From: Chitinophagaceae bacterium DXS
Lineage (GTDB): Bacteria > Bacteroidota > Bacteroidia > Chitinophagales > Chitinophagaceae
Length of the DNA: 64,000 bases
Assembly: GCA_030345135.1 (NCBI GenBank)
Contig: CP128386.1
Span: forward strand, 5,130,170 to 5,194,169
Reading direction: 5' to 3'
Positions 25,730 to 35,600 of this stretch are shown in pieces. The notes under the pieces were generated by a model. That model saw only the letters and a list, made by a program, of their open reading frames with translations, searched no databases and had not been told where the DNA came from. The position numbers were made by a program, and so were the translations under genes. Positions within the stretch are counted from its first letter, which is position 1; the number at the start of each line of letters is the position of its first letter.

Positions 25730-27313
25730 ATGGAGAACATCGCCTTAATTGTTATGTTGCTTTTTGGCATTACGTTTCTAGGTGTGCTAAGCAATAAATA
25801 CAGATTTCCTTTTCCCATTATTCTGGTGCTTTGTGGTGTCGGGATCAGTTTGATTCCGGGTTTGCCTGTTATCTCACTCAAACCGGATATAGTGTTTCTC
25901 ATTTTTCTGCCGCCGCTATTATACGGGGCTGCATGGAATACAAGCTGGCACGACTTTAAAGCAAACCTTCGGCCTATTTCACTTGCCGCTATCGGGCTTG
26001 TGCTGTTTACGATGGTGCTTGTGGCAGCCACGGCGCATGCCATTATTCCGGGTATGACATGGCCACTCGGACTTTTATTGGGTGCTATTGTATCCCCGCC
26101 TGATGCAGTAGCCGCGACATCTGTAACAAAGGGCCTTGGACTTGAGCCGAGGATGAATGCGATACTGGAAGGGGAAAGTCTTGTTAATGATGCCAGCGGA
26201 TTGATCGCTTACAAATACGCCATTGCAGCGGTAACCTACGGCAATTTCGTGTTTTGGGAAGCAGGATTAAACTTTTTGATAGTGGTTGCGGGTGGCACTG
26301 CGATAGGATTAGCCATTGGTTCGATCATGTATTTCGTTCATAAGAAATTTATTTGCGACGCGGTAATTGAAGTGACACTTACTTTTCTTACACCCTTTGC
26401 CTGCTATTTGCTGGCAGAGCATTTTCATGTTTCCGGCGTGTTGGCGGTGGTTAGTTCCGGTTTGTTTCTTTCTTATAACTCGGCGGTTATTTTTACGCAT
26501 GAGAGCAGGATCAAGTCCTATGCCGTTTGGGATGTAGTGATCTTTATACTTAACGGGCTAATATTTGTGCTGATCGGGCTTCAGCTGCGCAGCATTATGC
26601 AGGGCATTGAAGCTTATACAAAGACAGAGCTTGTTCTTTACAGCATTGCAATAAGTTTTGTGGTAATCATCGTCCGTTTTATATGGGTTGTGCCTGCAGC
26701 ATATTTGCCGCGAATATTGAGCAAACGTATCAGGAAGAACGAACCGTTTAATCCAAAAAATCTTGTGGTGTTCAGTTGGGCGGGAATGCGCGGCGTTGTA
26801 TCGATGGCCGCTGCACTGGCGCTGGCGCTGGATTTTCCGCAGCGAAATCTGATTATATATTTGACCTTTTGCGTGATCTTATCAACGCTCATACTGCTGG
26901 GATCAACTTTACCATGGGTCATCAGAAAACTGAAACTTCCTGTTTATACAATTGCATTGGAAGAATATGAAGTTCGGAACCAGGTTGTAACCAACACTAT
27001 CACTCATATTGAAGAGAACCTGTCGCTGTTGAATGATGAGCTGTTGAATAACATCAAGAGTAAATATGAAATAAAATATAACCGGCTGCAGAAGACGGAC
27101 CTGCCGGCAAATTATTTTGGTCAGAAAGACACCCAGCCGGCAGATATTTTCAACCAGTTTTCTCAAATACAGATAGACCTGATTGGCGTTGAAAGACAAA
27201 CGCTTGACCACCTTCACCGCCAGGGAAAAGCCAGCGAAGAAGTGCTTCGCAAAATTGAACGTGAACTCGATTTGGAAGAAACGCGGTTGAAAATGGAAAT
27301 GTACAGTGGGTAG
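25730..27313 (+). CDS. CPA1-family Na+/H+ antiporter
   Basis: A 527-residue membrane protein with about twelve helices. The CPA1 core motif is seen in ILEGESLVNDASGL (the ND ion-binding pair, near residue 145), after the PPDAVAATSV loop typical of bacterial NhaP/YjcE-like exchangers. It exchanges Na+ or K+ for H+ at the inner membrane. The C-terminal 110 residues form a cytosolic helical tail. The ATG at 25730 is preferred; the longer frame to 25652 runs into the repeat block. No partner gene is evident. Confidence 0.9.
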   Translation: MENIALIVMLLFGITFLGVLSNKYRFPFPIILVLCGVGISLIPGLPVISLKPDIVFLIFLPPLLYGAAWNTSWHDFKANLRPISLAAIGLVLFTMVLVAATAHAIIPGMTWPLGLLLGAIVSPPDAVAATSVTKGLGLEPRMNAILEGESLVNDASGLIAYKYAIAAVTYGNFVFWEAGLNFLIVVAGGTAIGLAIGSIMYFVHKKFICDAVIEVTLTFLTPFACYLLAEHFHVSGVLAVVSSGLFLSYNSAVIFTHESRIKSYAVWDVVIFILNGLIFVLIGLQLRSIMQGIEAYTKTELVLYSIAISFVVIIVRFIWVVPAAYLPRILSKRIRKNEPFNPKNLVVFSWAGMRGVVSMAAALALALDFPQRNLIIYLTFCVILSTLILLGSTLPWVIRKLKLPVYTIALEEYEVRNQVVTNTITHIEENLSLLNDELLNNIKSKYEIKYNRLQKTDLPANYFGQKDTQPADIFNQFSQIQIDLIGVERQTLDHLHRQGKASEEVLRKIERELDLEETRLKMEMYSG

Positions 27314-27560
27314 GGAACCACGGAGGCACAAGGACACGGCGAAACACGGCGGTTTTTTTGCCACAAAGGCGTTAAGGTTCAAAGAAGCACAAAGAGGGAC
27401 CACGGAGGCACGAGGGCACAGAGAAACACGACGATTTTTTGTTGCACAAGTGTATGAAAAAAGGGTGCTTACAAAGACAAAAACATTAAAAAACAAGACT
27501 TAGTGCTGCTTTGTGTTCTTCGAGTCTTTATGTTTCGTTTTTTTTCAACACAAAAGTTAA
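27314..27560. repeat. CACGGAGGCAC-type word repeats
   Basis: Degenerate tandem words of the form ACCACGGAGGCACAAGGAC and GGCACAGAGAAACAC cover 27317-27440, with AAAGAAGCACAAAG words between them. A related run occurs at 37236-37470. No gene is seen between the antiporter and the next minus-strand gene. Confidence 0.7.
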
Positions 27561-27610
27561 GACGAGCTCGTTGCGTCGCCACTTCTCCGCGCCCGCTGCG
27601 TGAAACTGCA

Positions 27611-28099
27611 TTATTCCTTCTTTTTAGCAGCAAGCTGAATTTGGCCGTATGTCGGAATTTGTTGCATGATCGATGCTCTTATCTGCGTTAACAAATACAC
27701 TTCGGACTGGTAAAACTCAAAAGCTACGACGGCGTTTGTAGCCGCTTTGATCTTTTGATAATACTCTTCCAGCGTTTTTTCCTGATCAACGCGATTCGCA
27801 AAGTATTTGGTCGCAAGAGAATCTGCAACATGTGGGGTCATGTTTCCATAAGAATGCGCGGTCTGCTCATATAGTTTGATCCTCGCCTTGGCTGTGGCAT
27901 TATTCTTTTTCTGATATTCATCATAGATCTTCCAGAAAGCCACTGAATCTTTTCCGGTAACAGACACCAATTTGCTTACCGCTTCTTTTTTTTGAATCCC
28001 CAACAAATTCACAAGCGCTTCAGCCTCCGCATCGGATGTTTGCGCATAAGTAGAGGCGATACTATAAAGACCGAAAATTGCGAGTAATAAGTGTTTCAT
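27611..28099 (-). CDS. Hypothetical helical periplasmic protein
   Basis: A 162-residue protein with a signal peptide (MKHLLLAIFGLYSIASTYAQ; cleavage after TYA likely). The mature chain is strongly helical with many Lys, Glu and Gln and a regular hydrophobic spacing, in the style of small periplasmic LTXXQ/CpxP-like proteins, but I see no LTxxQ motif. The function is unknown. It stands alone between two repeat blocks, on the minus strand. Confidence 0.6.
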   Translation of the reverse strand: MKHLLLAIFGLYSIASTYAQTSDAEAEALVNLLGIQKKEAVSKLVSVTGKDSVAFWKIYDEYQKKNNATAKARIKLYEQTAHSYGNMTPHVADSLATKYFANRVDQEKTLEEYYQKIKAATNAVVAFEFYQSEVYLLTQIRASIMQQIPTYGQIQLAAKKKE

Positions 28100-28221
28100 T
28101 TGATTTACTTTTTGGAAAGAAACTCAATTATTACCTAAGAAAAAAGACATCCTGATGTTTTACAGTAAAATCGCTGTCAGCCGCCTGAAAAGGTGTATAT
28201 TCTGAGTATCTGAGTATTTAT

Positions 28222-28705
28222 TTCTCGCAGCGAACGCAAAGGAGCAACGGCGCAAAAGGTTAAGTGGAAAAACTCGCTGCGTCGCCTTTCCGTTGCGACC
28301 GCCGCGTGAAACCTCTGTTTATTTCTCGCAAAGAACGCAAAGGAGCAACGGCGCAAAGGGTAAGTGGAAAAATTTCACGCAAAGAACGCAAAGAAGCAAC
28401 GACGCTAAGGATAAGTGGAAAAACTCGCTGCGTCGCCTTTCCGTTGCGACCGCCGCGTGAAACCCTCCTTATTTCACGCAAAGAACGCAAAGGAGCAATG
28501 GCGAAGGCTAAGCGGAAACTCGCCGCGTCGCCTTTCCGTTGCGACCGCCGCGTGAAACCTTATTTCACGCAAAGAACGCAAAAGAGCAACGGCGCTAAGG
28601 TGTACATACCAAACTCGCTGCGTCGCTGCTTCTCCGCGTGCGCCGCGTGAAACGTTTTTTTTTCACGCAAAGAACGCAAAGAAGCAACGGCGCTAAGGTG
28701 TACGG
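28222..28705. repeat. Word repeats of the TTTCACGCAAAGAACGCAAAG type
   Basis: At least six degenerate copies of the word TTTCACGCAAAGAACGCAAAG, each followed by GAGCAACGGCG, alternate in opposite orientation with a CGTTGCGACCGCCGCGTGAAAC word. The two words are partly reverse complementary, so the block can form many alternative hairpins. The same words appear inside the block at 25300-25680. The frames across it are low-complexity artefacts. Confidence 0.8.
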
Positions 28706-28716
28706 AAAATCTATCT

Positions 28717-29715
28717 TTACTTTTTGAAAACCATCACATGAAATGTTCCGGGCTTTACGTGTCTGCCTTGAGATGGGCTTTCTTCGTATTCAGCAACCGG
28801 CAAATAAACAGAATGCGTGGTCTCATCAATCGTTATAGTGCGTGCTCCTTTCTTTGTTACTACATTTTCTTTCACAACATATTCCTGCGCTGATTTTTCT
28901 TCAATAACAGTCATTGTCCCCTCCCCGTTGGAAGTAAAGATGGTTTTGGTGGTTCTGTCAAAAACAACCCCGTCACAACCATCACCGATAGTGATCTGCT
29001 TAACTATGGCACCAGTAGATGCGTTAAGAACCACCAGTTTCTTCTCGCAACCTACGAAAAGGCGTTTAGCGTCGGCATCATAAGCCAAACCAGTCGGGCC
29101 TTCCGCCGGATCAAGCTTCCATCTTTTTTCCACCCGGAGGGATTTCAGATCTATGCAAACCACTTCATTTCTATCCTCAATATTCACAAATAATTTTCCA
29201 GCACCGTCACTGACGGCGGTCTCTGGTTTGCCACCTACCGCAATTGTAGCAACCAGCTTTTCGGCATTAGGATCAACAATGCTCAAATCATTACTTCTGC
29301 CATTACAGGTTATAATTTTTTTAATGAAAGGTTCATACATAATTGCGTCAGGATTCTGACCTACTACTATCTGCGTCAATGCCTTGCCGTTAGACAAATC
29401 AAACACAGTTATTGTATTCAGCTTGCCATTGCTTGTATATCCTTTATTCCGGGAGTCTATAAACGCGATTCCGTGAACGCCGTCTGTGTTTGGTATAACA
29501 CCGAGGGAATCTCCCGTCGCTTTATCTACAATATCTACCTGAGTTCCATGAGACACATATAGTTTGTTTGCATTAACAGCAAGATAATCCCAACCTCCCG
29601 TTCCGCTTATGTAGAACTTTTGTTTTAATTGATAATCATTTTGTTGAGCCTTGGTAACCAAACCAGTAAATATAAAGACTGCAGCGAGGGCACTTTTGAA
29701 GAACTTATATTTCAT
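28717..29715 (-). CDS. YncE-like seven-bladed beta-propeller, secreted
   Basis: A 332-residue exported protein with a signal peptide (residues 1-23, cleavage after TKA). It is made of YVTN/YncE-type repeats of about 40 residues, each with an internal D-G/N motif such as TDGVHGIAF, GQNPDAIMYE and GGKPETAVSDG. These propellers act as binding or scaffold proteins in the periplasm or at the cell surface, not as enzymes. The closing residues PGTFHVMVFKK are common to the Bacteroidota members. It is the last of a string of three to four minus-strand genes (to about 31035) with small gaps. Confidence 0.85.
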   Translation of the reverse strand: MKYKFFKSALAAVFIFTGLVTKAQQNDYQLKQKFYISGTGGWDYLAVNANKLYVSHGTQVDIVDKATGDSLGVIPNTDGVHGIAFIDSRNKGYTSNGKLNTITVFDLSNGKALTQIVVGQNPDAIMYEPFIKKIITCNGRSNDLSIVDPNAEKLVATIAVGGKPETAVSDGAGKLFVNIEDRNEVVCIDLKSLRVEKRWKLDPAEGPTGLAYDADAKRLFVGCEKKLVVLNASTGAIVKQITIGDGCDGVVFDRTTKTIFTSNGEGTMTVIEEKSAQEYVVKENVVTKKGARTITIDETTHSVYLPVAEYEESPSQGRHVKPGTFHVMVFKK

Positions 29716-29751
29716 TGTGAAGGATTTGTAATGTTACTGATTTTCAACATA

Positions 29752-30546
29752 CTATAATTGATGCACAAATGCCAGTCCCGTTACACCGTTTTGGTAAAAA
29801 GGCAAAGCCATCGTATGCCCGGTTTTATCATTTTTAAATAACCATTTTTTTATGGATGGATAAACCCAGTAAGCGACGTTAGTAGACAAAATGCCAACAC
29901 CAGCCCCTCCTACCACATCGCTGAACCAATGCTTGTTATTGTACATTCTGAAATAACCTGTAGCAGCTGCCGCAGCATATCCGGCTATTCCATACCATGG
30001 AGAAACGTTGCTGTATTCACGCCGCATAAATTCTGCAGCTGCAAAGGCATTCGCTGTGTGACCAGAAGGAAAAGATTTATCATCAGACATATCGGGGCGC
30101 CATTCGTGGGAAATATTTTTAGTGACAACAGTCACAGAACTCATAATAACCAGGGACATGCCGTAAATTATGCTTCTGTCTCTCAAATTATGGTACCCTT
30201 TTACACCGGCAAGGTTTAGTCCGTATACCGCGACAGCAGGTGCCCATTGCAGGTAATTGTCTACATGTACCGGATTATGCGGATGACTCGTCCACATTCG
30301 GTCATGAAAATATTCATTCACATCCTTTAGCGACCCGCTGTGCAAGGCAATTACACCGTAAGAAATCAAGCCGGCAGGTATAATAGTGCCGGCGACCGTC
30401 CAGCGGTAGGGGTTATAAGCTTTTTTGGGCGAAACAGTTACAGTGTCTTGCAATGACAATTGAACATGCGATGAATCTGCCTGACCTCTAACACTTGCCG
30501 CTCCAAACAAAATGCAAAAAAAGAACACGCTGCAAACCTTACTCAT
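29752..30546 (-). CDS. PAP2-family phosphatase
   Basis: A 264-residue protein with a signal sequence and several hydrophobic segments. The three PAP2 motifs are present: KNISHEWRPD (K-x6-RP), PSGHT, and the RMYNNKHWFSDVVGG form of SR-x5-H-x3-D, with the histidine near residue 208. The catalytic site faces the periplasm and would dephosphorylate lipid phosphates such as undecaprenyl pyrophosphate or phosphatidic acid. It lies 36 bp upstream of the YncE-like gene. Substrate is not determinable. Confidence 0.85.
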   Translation of the reverse strand: MSKVCSVFFFCILFGAASVRGQADSSHVQLSLQDTVTVSPKKAYNPYRWTVAGTIIPAGLISYGVIALHSGSLKDVNEYFHDRMWTSHPHNPVHVDNYLQWAPAVAVYGLNLAGVKGYHNLRDRSIIYGMSLVIMSSVTVVTKNISHEWRPDMSDDKSFPSGHTANAFAAAEFMRREYSNVSPWYGIAGYAAAAATGYFRMYNNKHWFSDVVGGAGVGILSTNVAYWVYPSIKKWLFKNDKTGHTMALPFYQNGVTGLAFVHQL

Positions 30547-30612
30547 TATCCAAAGATGGATAACGATTCTGAGTATTTTCTGAAGAATAAAAAGCTGACG
30601 GATCCAGTTTTC

Positions 30613-31035
30613 TTATTCCTTTACTTCCTTCAGAAATTTGCCCTTACTATCAAAAAGCACATCAACTTTGTTCACTTCCGCTTCGTAGTTAATCTCTCCA
30701 TTTGCCTTTTTGATCTTTGCAGCTTCTTTGATTTTGCTTCCTTTATAATGTTGTGCAACATAAGCATCTATACCCACGGGCAATTCATTAATTGCAATCA
30801 CTTCTTCGGTTTCCTTCAGATTACCACCAGCGCTATATACCGCGGACATTTGCTTTCCTGATTTAGAAAAACTTACTTCATACTCACCTCCTTCCTTTTC
30901 CCATTTGATATTTGAAACACCTGTAAAATTTTTCTTAAATGCATTTTTTACTTCTACAGGAACATTTGTTTGCTTGTCTTGCGCAAAAACAGATGTTGTT
31001 ACCATTGCTGCAATCACGAAAAAAGTCCTTTTCAT
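30613..31035 (-). CDS. PepSY-like (DUF2874-type) periplasmic protein
   Basis: A 140-residue protein with signal peptide MKRTFFVIAAMVTTSVFAQ. The mature part resembles the PepSY-like domains of Bacteroidota: PVEVKNAFKKNF, then IKWEKEGGEYEVSF and a later VDVLFDSKGKFLKE. Such proteins are thought to act as inhibitors or binding modules in the periplasm. Start 31035 is chosen because it begins the signal peptide; the longer frame from 31062 adds an unlikely extension. Co-directional with the PAP2 gene. Confidence 0.75.
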   Translation of the reverse strand: MKRTFFVIAAMVTTSVFAQDKQTNVPVEVKNAFKKNFTGVSNIKWEKEGGEYEVSFSKSGKQMSAVYSAGGNLKETEEVIAINELPVGIDAYVAQHYKGSKIKEAAKIKKANGEINYEAEVNKVDVLFDSKGKFLKEVKE

Positions 31036-31153
31036 AATGAAATATTTTACCCAAACCTCCAACCCAATTCTGAAGCGTTTTAGTAGTAGAAAAAACCAAA
31101 CAAACAGCTTTCAAGTCAATTCTATTAGTACATCCGGCATTCATACCAGCAAT

Positions 31154-31187
31154 TAAAAGCCCCGCAACCCTGTCTATTTGCGGAGCT
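31154..31187 (-). terminator. Terminator of the susC-susD operon
   Basis: On the minus strand a 10-bp stem (AGCTCCGCAA with TTGCGGGGCT, one G-U pair) is followed by TTTT. It lies 34 bp after the susD stop. Confidence 0.7.
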
Positions 31188-31220
31188 TCTTAATTGACTT
31201 TTGATTTTTGAATTTTTACT

Positions 31221-32681
31221 TTAATTCTTATTCCACCACAACCTCGTTCCTTTCGCGTCGCCACCAATGGCCTCTCCTGCTGCCTGGTAATTCACCCGAT
31301 TAATATTTCCTTCAGAGATCGGATAAGTCAATCTAAATGGAACCGTGGTAACAGTCGGGTCTAGACTCTTGGGCTTGGCAAAGATCTCGCTTCCGTCAAC
31401 CGGATTTTTAAAATCCAGGCGTATTCTTTCTGCCCAGGATTGCAAGCCTTGCATATAGAGTGCCAGCCATTTTTGTGCACCAATGCAATCTTTCCACCTG
31501 GCTTCCTGATATGGAACATTGGCGAGATAAGCGGTGGCGTCAGCATCACTAACACCCCAGAATTGCATACTCACCTTTATACCGTTTGCGTAATGATCTG
31601 CTGCCGAACCGCCCACATTAAAGCCTCGCTGAGCAGCCTCGGCTAAAGCAAACTCCACTTCTGCCGCGGTTATAATTATACCAGGAAAGTCCGGTGAATA
31701 CACTTTCGTACCTGGGTAGGAATAGTAAGTGAAATCATTAGAAAACGAACCCTGTCCATAAACTTTTCCCCTGATCGCATCATCATCCTTCGCAGGTCTC
31801 GCATATATAGCCAACCGTGGATCATTGATCTGCTTCATAAAGTTTACAGCCGTTTCACTCATCACATAATCATTTGGAGTTCCAGCGCCTGATTGCTCGT
31901 TAAACGGGAACTGATCGGGAATGGTAGTATAATAAGGAAACAAAGCATTGTCATCATTTGAAACAATCACACCAGATGCCACGGCGGATTCTATGGCCTG
32001 TTTAGCTTTTGCAGGATTTGCATCTGCCATCCTGATACCAATTCTCAGCTTTAATGAATTGGCCAGTTTTTTCCATTTCGTGATATCACCATTATAGATC
32101 AGCTCACCACTTTTGAAAGTGGCTTTTGTAGTGTCAAACATGGCAATCTGCACATCCAGTTTTTGCAACAGGCTATCGTAGATGGTCGCAGCATCCGTAT
32201 AAGCTGGGGTGAAGTTTTCAAGCCCCTTTAGTGCATCGGCATATGGAACATTTCCATAAACATCCGTCAACACATGAAATAGCCACACACTAAGAATATT
32301 TGCAACGGCGGCTTCATTTTGCGTAACGGCCTCCGGATTTGCGTTGTGTAATTGTACTACCTGGTCAAGGTTTGAAAGCGCTCCACTGTATAATCCCCAC
32401 AAAGTATTGTTGCAGCCTTCGTCCAACTGATACTGACTATCAGATTCCTTTTGTGTTTGTGACCAGAATTGTGAATACAACATACCAATCTTGCCATTCA
32501 CATAGTTGTTGTACATCACATCGGACGCAGCCTTTTCCGCACCGGTAATGATATTCTCTGCCGGTGCATCAGTTGGTTTGGTTGGATCCTTATTGAGCTC
32601 TTCAAAACTTTTGGTGCAGGACTGCAACATGCACGCTGCTATAATTAAACCACATGTTTTTATAATGAGTGTATGTTTCAT
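31221..32681 (-). CDS. SusD/RagB-family outer-membrane nutrient-binding lipoprotein
   Basis: A 486-residue lipoprotein. The lipobox LQSC puts the lipid on C22. The body has the SusD-like fold of TPR helices, with the conserved W-x-YxGALSNLDQV area and the ITAAEVEFALAEAA motif near residue 336. It caps the SusC partner at the cell surface and holds the ligand. Located 12 bp downstream of susC in one operon. The ligand cannot be read from sequence and no glycan-degrading enzyme is present nearby, so the pair may serve a peptide, siderophore or other nutrient. Confidence 0.92.
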   Translation of the reverse strand: MKHTLIIKTCGLIIAACMLQSCTKSFEELNKDPTKPTDAPAENIITGAEKAASDVMYNNYVNGKIGMLYSQFWSQTQKESDSQYQLDEGCNNTLWGLYSGALSNLDQVVQLHNANPEAVTQNEAAVANILSVWLFHVLTDVYGNVPYADALKGLENFTPAYTDAATIYDSLLQKLDVQIAMFDTTKATFKSGELIYNGDITKWKKLANSLKLRIGIRMADANPAKAKQAIESAVASGVIVSNDDNALFPYYTTIPDQFPFNEQSGAGTPNDYVMSETAVNFMKQINDPRLAIYARPAKDDDAIRGKVYGQGSFSNDFTYYSYPGTKVYSPDFPGIIITAAEVEFALAEAAQRGFNVGGSAADHYANGIKVSMQFWGVSDADATAYLANVPYQEARWKDCIGAQKWLALYMQGLQSWAERIRLDFKNPVDGSEIFAKPKSLDPTVTTVPFRLTYPISEGNINRVNYQAAGEAIGGDAKGTRLWWNKN

Positions 32682-32693
32682 ATTATTAGATTA

Positions 32694-35600
32694 TTAGAAG
32701 CCAATATTTAAGTTTACACCATAAGACCTGATAGAAGGCAATGCACCACCCTCAAGTCCCTGTATATTGCTGTCTGAATTGATAATATTGGAAGGATCAA
32801 CATTTGGCGCGTTGGTCTGGATCAACCACAAGTTTCTGCCATAGAGAGATAATGTGGCATTTTTTCCACGGATGGCTTTCACCCATTTTTCAGGAAGGGA
32901 ATAACCAAGGCGAACTTCTCTTAGGTAGATGTAGCTTTCATCATACACATTTGCCTTGTTTATTTTTGTTCCGAAGTTGTTTTTAAAATGATCTGCTGCG
33001 CTTATATGGGTTGTATTCATTTTACCGTCAGCAGTCACACCTTCGGGCACAACACCGTTTTCCCTGATGTTATCTGCCGCAGTTTCGTACAATAAACCGG
33101 AAGACAGTCCATACATATTTGTGTAGGAGAAGAAGTTGCCACCTTTTTGAAAATCGATCAATGCACTCAATGAAATTCCTTTATAACTAAAAGTGTTAGA
33201 TATGCCACCAATAAAATCAGGCTGCGTAGTTCCTATGATATTTGTAGCACTTGAAGGAACATAGTGCCCGCTTGAATCAACTATTTTATTGTGATTGTTA
33301 TCATAAGTATAATCTGTTCCTGTCAGCACAAATAAAGGCTGTCCTACAATTGCGGCTGTTGAAACCGAATTGCGTCTTCTCTCTGTACCAACAATGTAAC
33401 GGTCAACATCCGGGTTGTTTGGTACATTCAGTGCCAGCAGTTTACTGCGATTAAGCGCAAAGTTTACCCCAATGTCCCATGTAAAACTGTTCTTCAGTTC
33501 TATTGGTCTGCCGCTTAACTGTATTTCTATACCTTTTGTTCTTGACCTGCCAACATTAGCATAGTAGTAATTGTAACCACTTGTTTGAGAAACCTGCAAT
33601 GGCATGATAAGATCTTTTGTTTCCCTGTTGTACACAGTTACGTCAAGGCCCGCACGGTTATGCAGAAATTTCAATTCAAGCCCCGCTTCAACTTCAGTGC
33701 TACGCTCCGGTTTTAGCTGATCATTATTTAAATAAGGATCTTTGGTGATGATTGGATCGCTGCCAAAAAGATTTGGAACACTATAAGCGAGATAAGTTCT
33801 GTAGGGATCTGTGTCGCTTCCTATCTGTGCAACACTTGTTCTTACTTTACCGAAACTTAACCATTTCCATTTCAACCAGTCGGAGAATACCATGGATAAT
33901 GAGGCTGAAGGATAGAAATATGAATTGTTGCCTTTCGCTAGTGTTGAGGACCAATCATTACGTCCCGTAATTTCAAGAAATACAGTATTGTCATATCCGA
34001 GCAAAACATCACCAAATGCAGAATTGATCTGCTTTTTAAACAAGTATGGCGTGTATGTTACCCTTCCCGCAGCATTTCTGAAATTATAGATATCAGGCAC
34101 TATTAATCCTGTAAAACTTCCGATGTTAACCGCATCCTGTTGTTGCATAATGTTACCGCCAATGGTTGCAGTAAGATCAAGCTTTTTACTCAGGTCTTTT
34201 CTGGCGGTTGCAAGAAACTGGTAGTTCAGTTCCTGGAAGTTTCTGTCTGTTCTCGTGTAGCCGCCTGCCTGGTAATCTTTTGGCGATCTTTCTTCCTGCA
34301 AAGTGGTGAATTGATCCATGAATACTTTGGCAGAAAGATTCAACCAGTCAACAGGCTTTACTTCAAAACCTGCCATACCGAACAAGCGTGATCTGCTATC
34401 GCTTTCATAACCTTTATTGGCTGTCCAGTAAGGAGAAGTTGCAGATGCAGGTGTAGGATCATCAAAAGATTTACGGTTCCAGCTTACCTGCGATCCGTCT
34501 GCAAACTGATAGAACTTCAGCTTATCAATTTCCAGTTGGCGTTGACTGTACATGCTGAATATTTCCGTCGGGTTTGCTCCTGAAAAACCAGTACCAGGTC
34601 GGCCCGTAGCCCTGTTGTAAGAATAGTTGGCGCTCGCAACAGCTGTAATTGCCTTATTCACTTTGTATGTTCCGTTAAAGCCAATGTTATTGCGGCTCAT
34701 ATCAGAATTAGGCAACACAAACTTTTGCGTCATATTGCTGTAAGAAAGCCTGAATGTGCCCTTATCCCCTGCTCCTCCAACACTAATGCTATTGGTGAGC
34801 GTAAGGCCGTTTCTATAAAAATCTCTTACATTGTTTGGTTGTGGTGACCATGTGGATGTTTGTCCGAAGTAAGGATTGTTCTTATTGCGGTCAAACGAAT
34901 AATAAGGTCTGATCACCTGGCCATTCAGTGCTGGTCCCCACGATTCATCCACAGCATACTGCGGCATCAGATCATACCCTCCTCTTACAGCATCCTGGTA
35001 GGTTGGAGAAGTACTGCTTAAAAATTGCTCCGGATGCTGATTATACCACAGCGTATCAAAATTTGACGACACAAAGCCGGGGTTCGTCAGGTCGGCTCCA
35101 CCACCGCCAAATTTATCCTGGTAATGGGGAAGCACATATACCTGGTCCATTTGCGCGTTCAGGCTATATGTAATACCAAGCTTTCCACTGCCCGAAGTTT
35201 TCTTGGTTGTAATAAGCACAACGCCGTTAGAACCGCGGCTTCCATACAATGCAGTTGCAGCAGCGCCTTTCAATACGGAGATCTGATCAATATCGTCCGG
35301 ATTTATATCCTGTATCGGGCTTCCATAATCATATCCGCCTCCACCAATTGCCTGGTTGTAACTTGGCACTGAATTGTTATTGCCCATAAAAATTCCGTCA
35401 ACAACAAACAATGCGTTGTTATTACCGGTAATTGATTTCGATCCGCGTATGGTAACTTTTGATGAACCACCCATGGAACCCGTGTTGCCATTGATTTGTA
35501 CGCCGGCCAGCTTACCTTGTAAAGCATTTACAAAGTTGGGCTCTTTAGCAACCTGCACAACATCTCCTTTTACTTCCTGCACACTATAACCGACAGCCTT

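Noticed and set aside
28260-28650. Frames on both strands inside the repeat block, 76 and 128 codons
   Set aside because: They repeat the same peptide words and follow the DNA repeat exactly; no independent coding signal.
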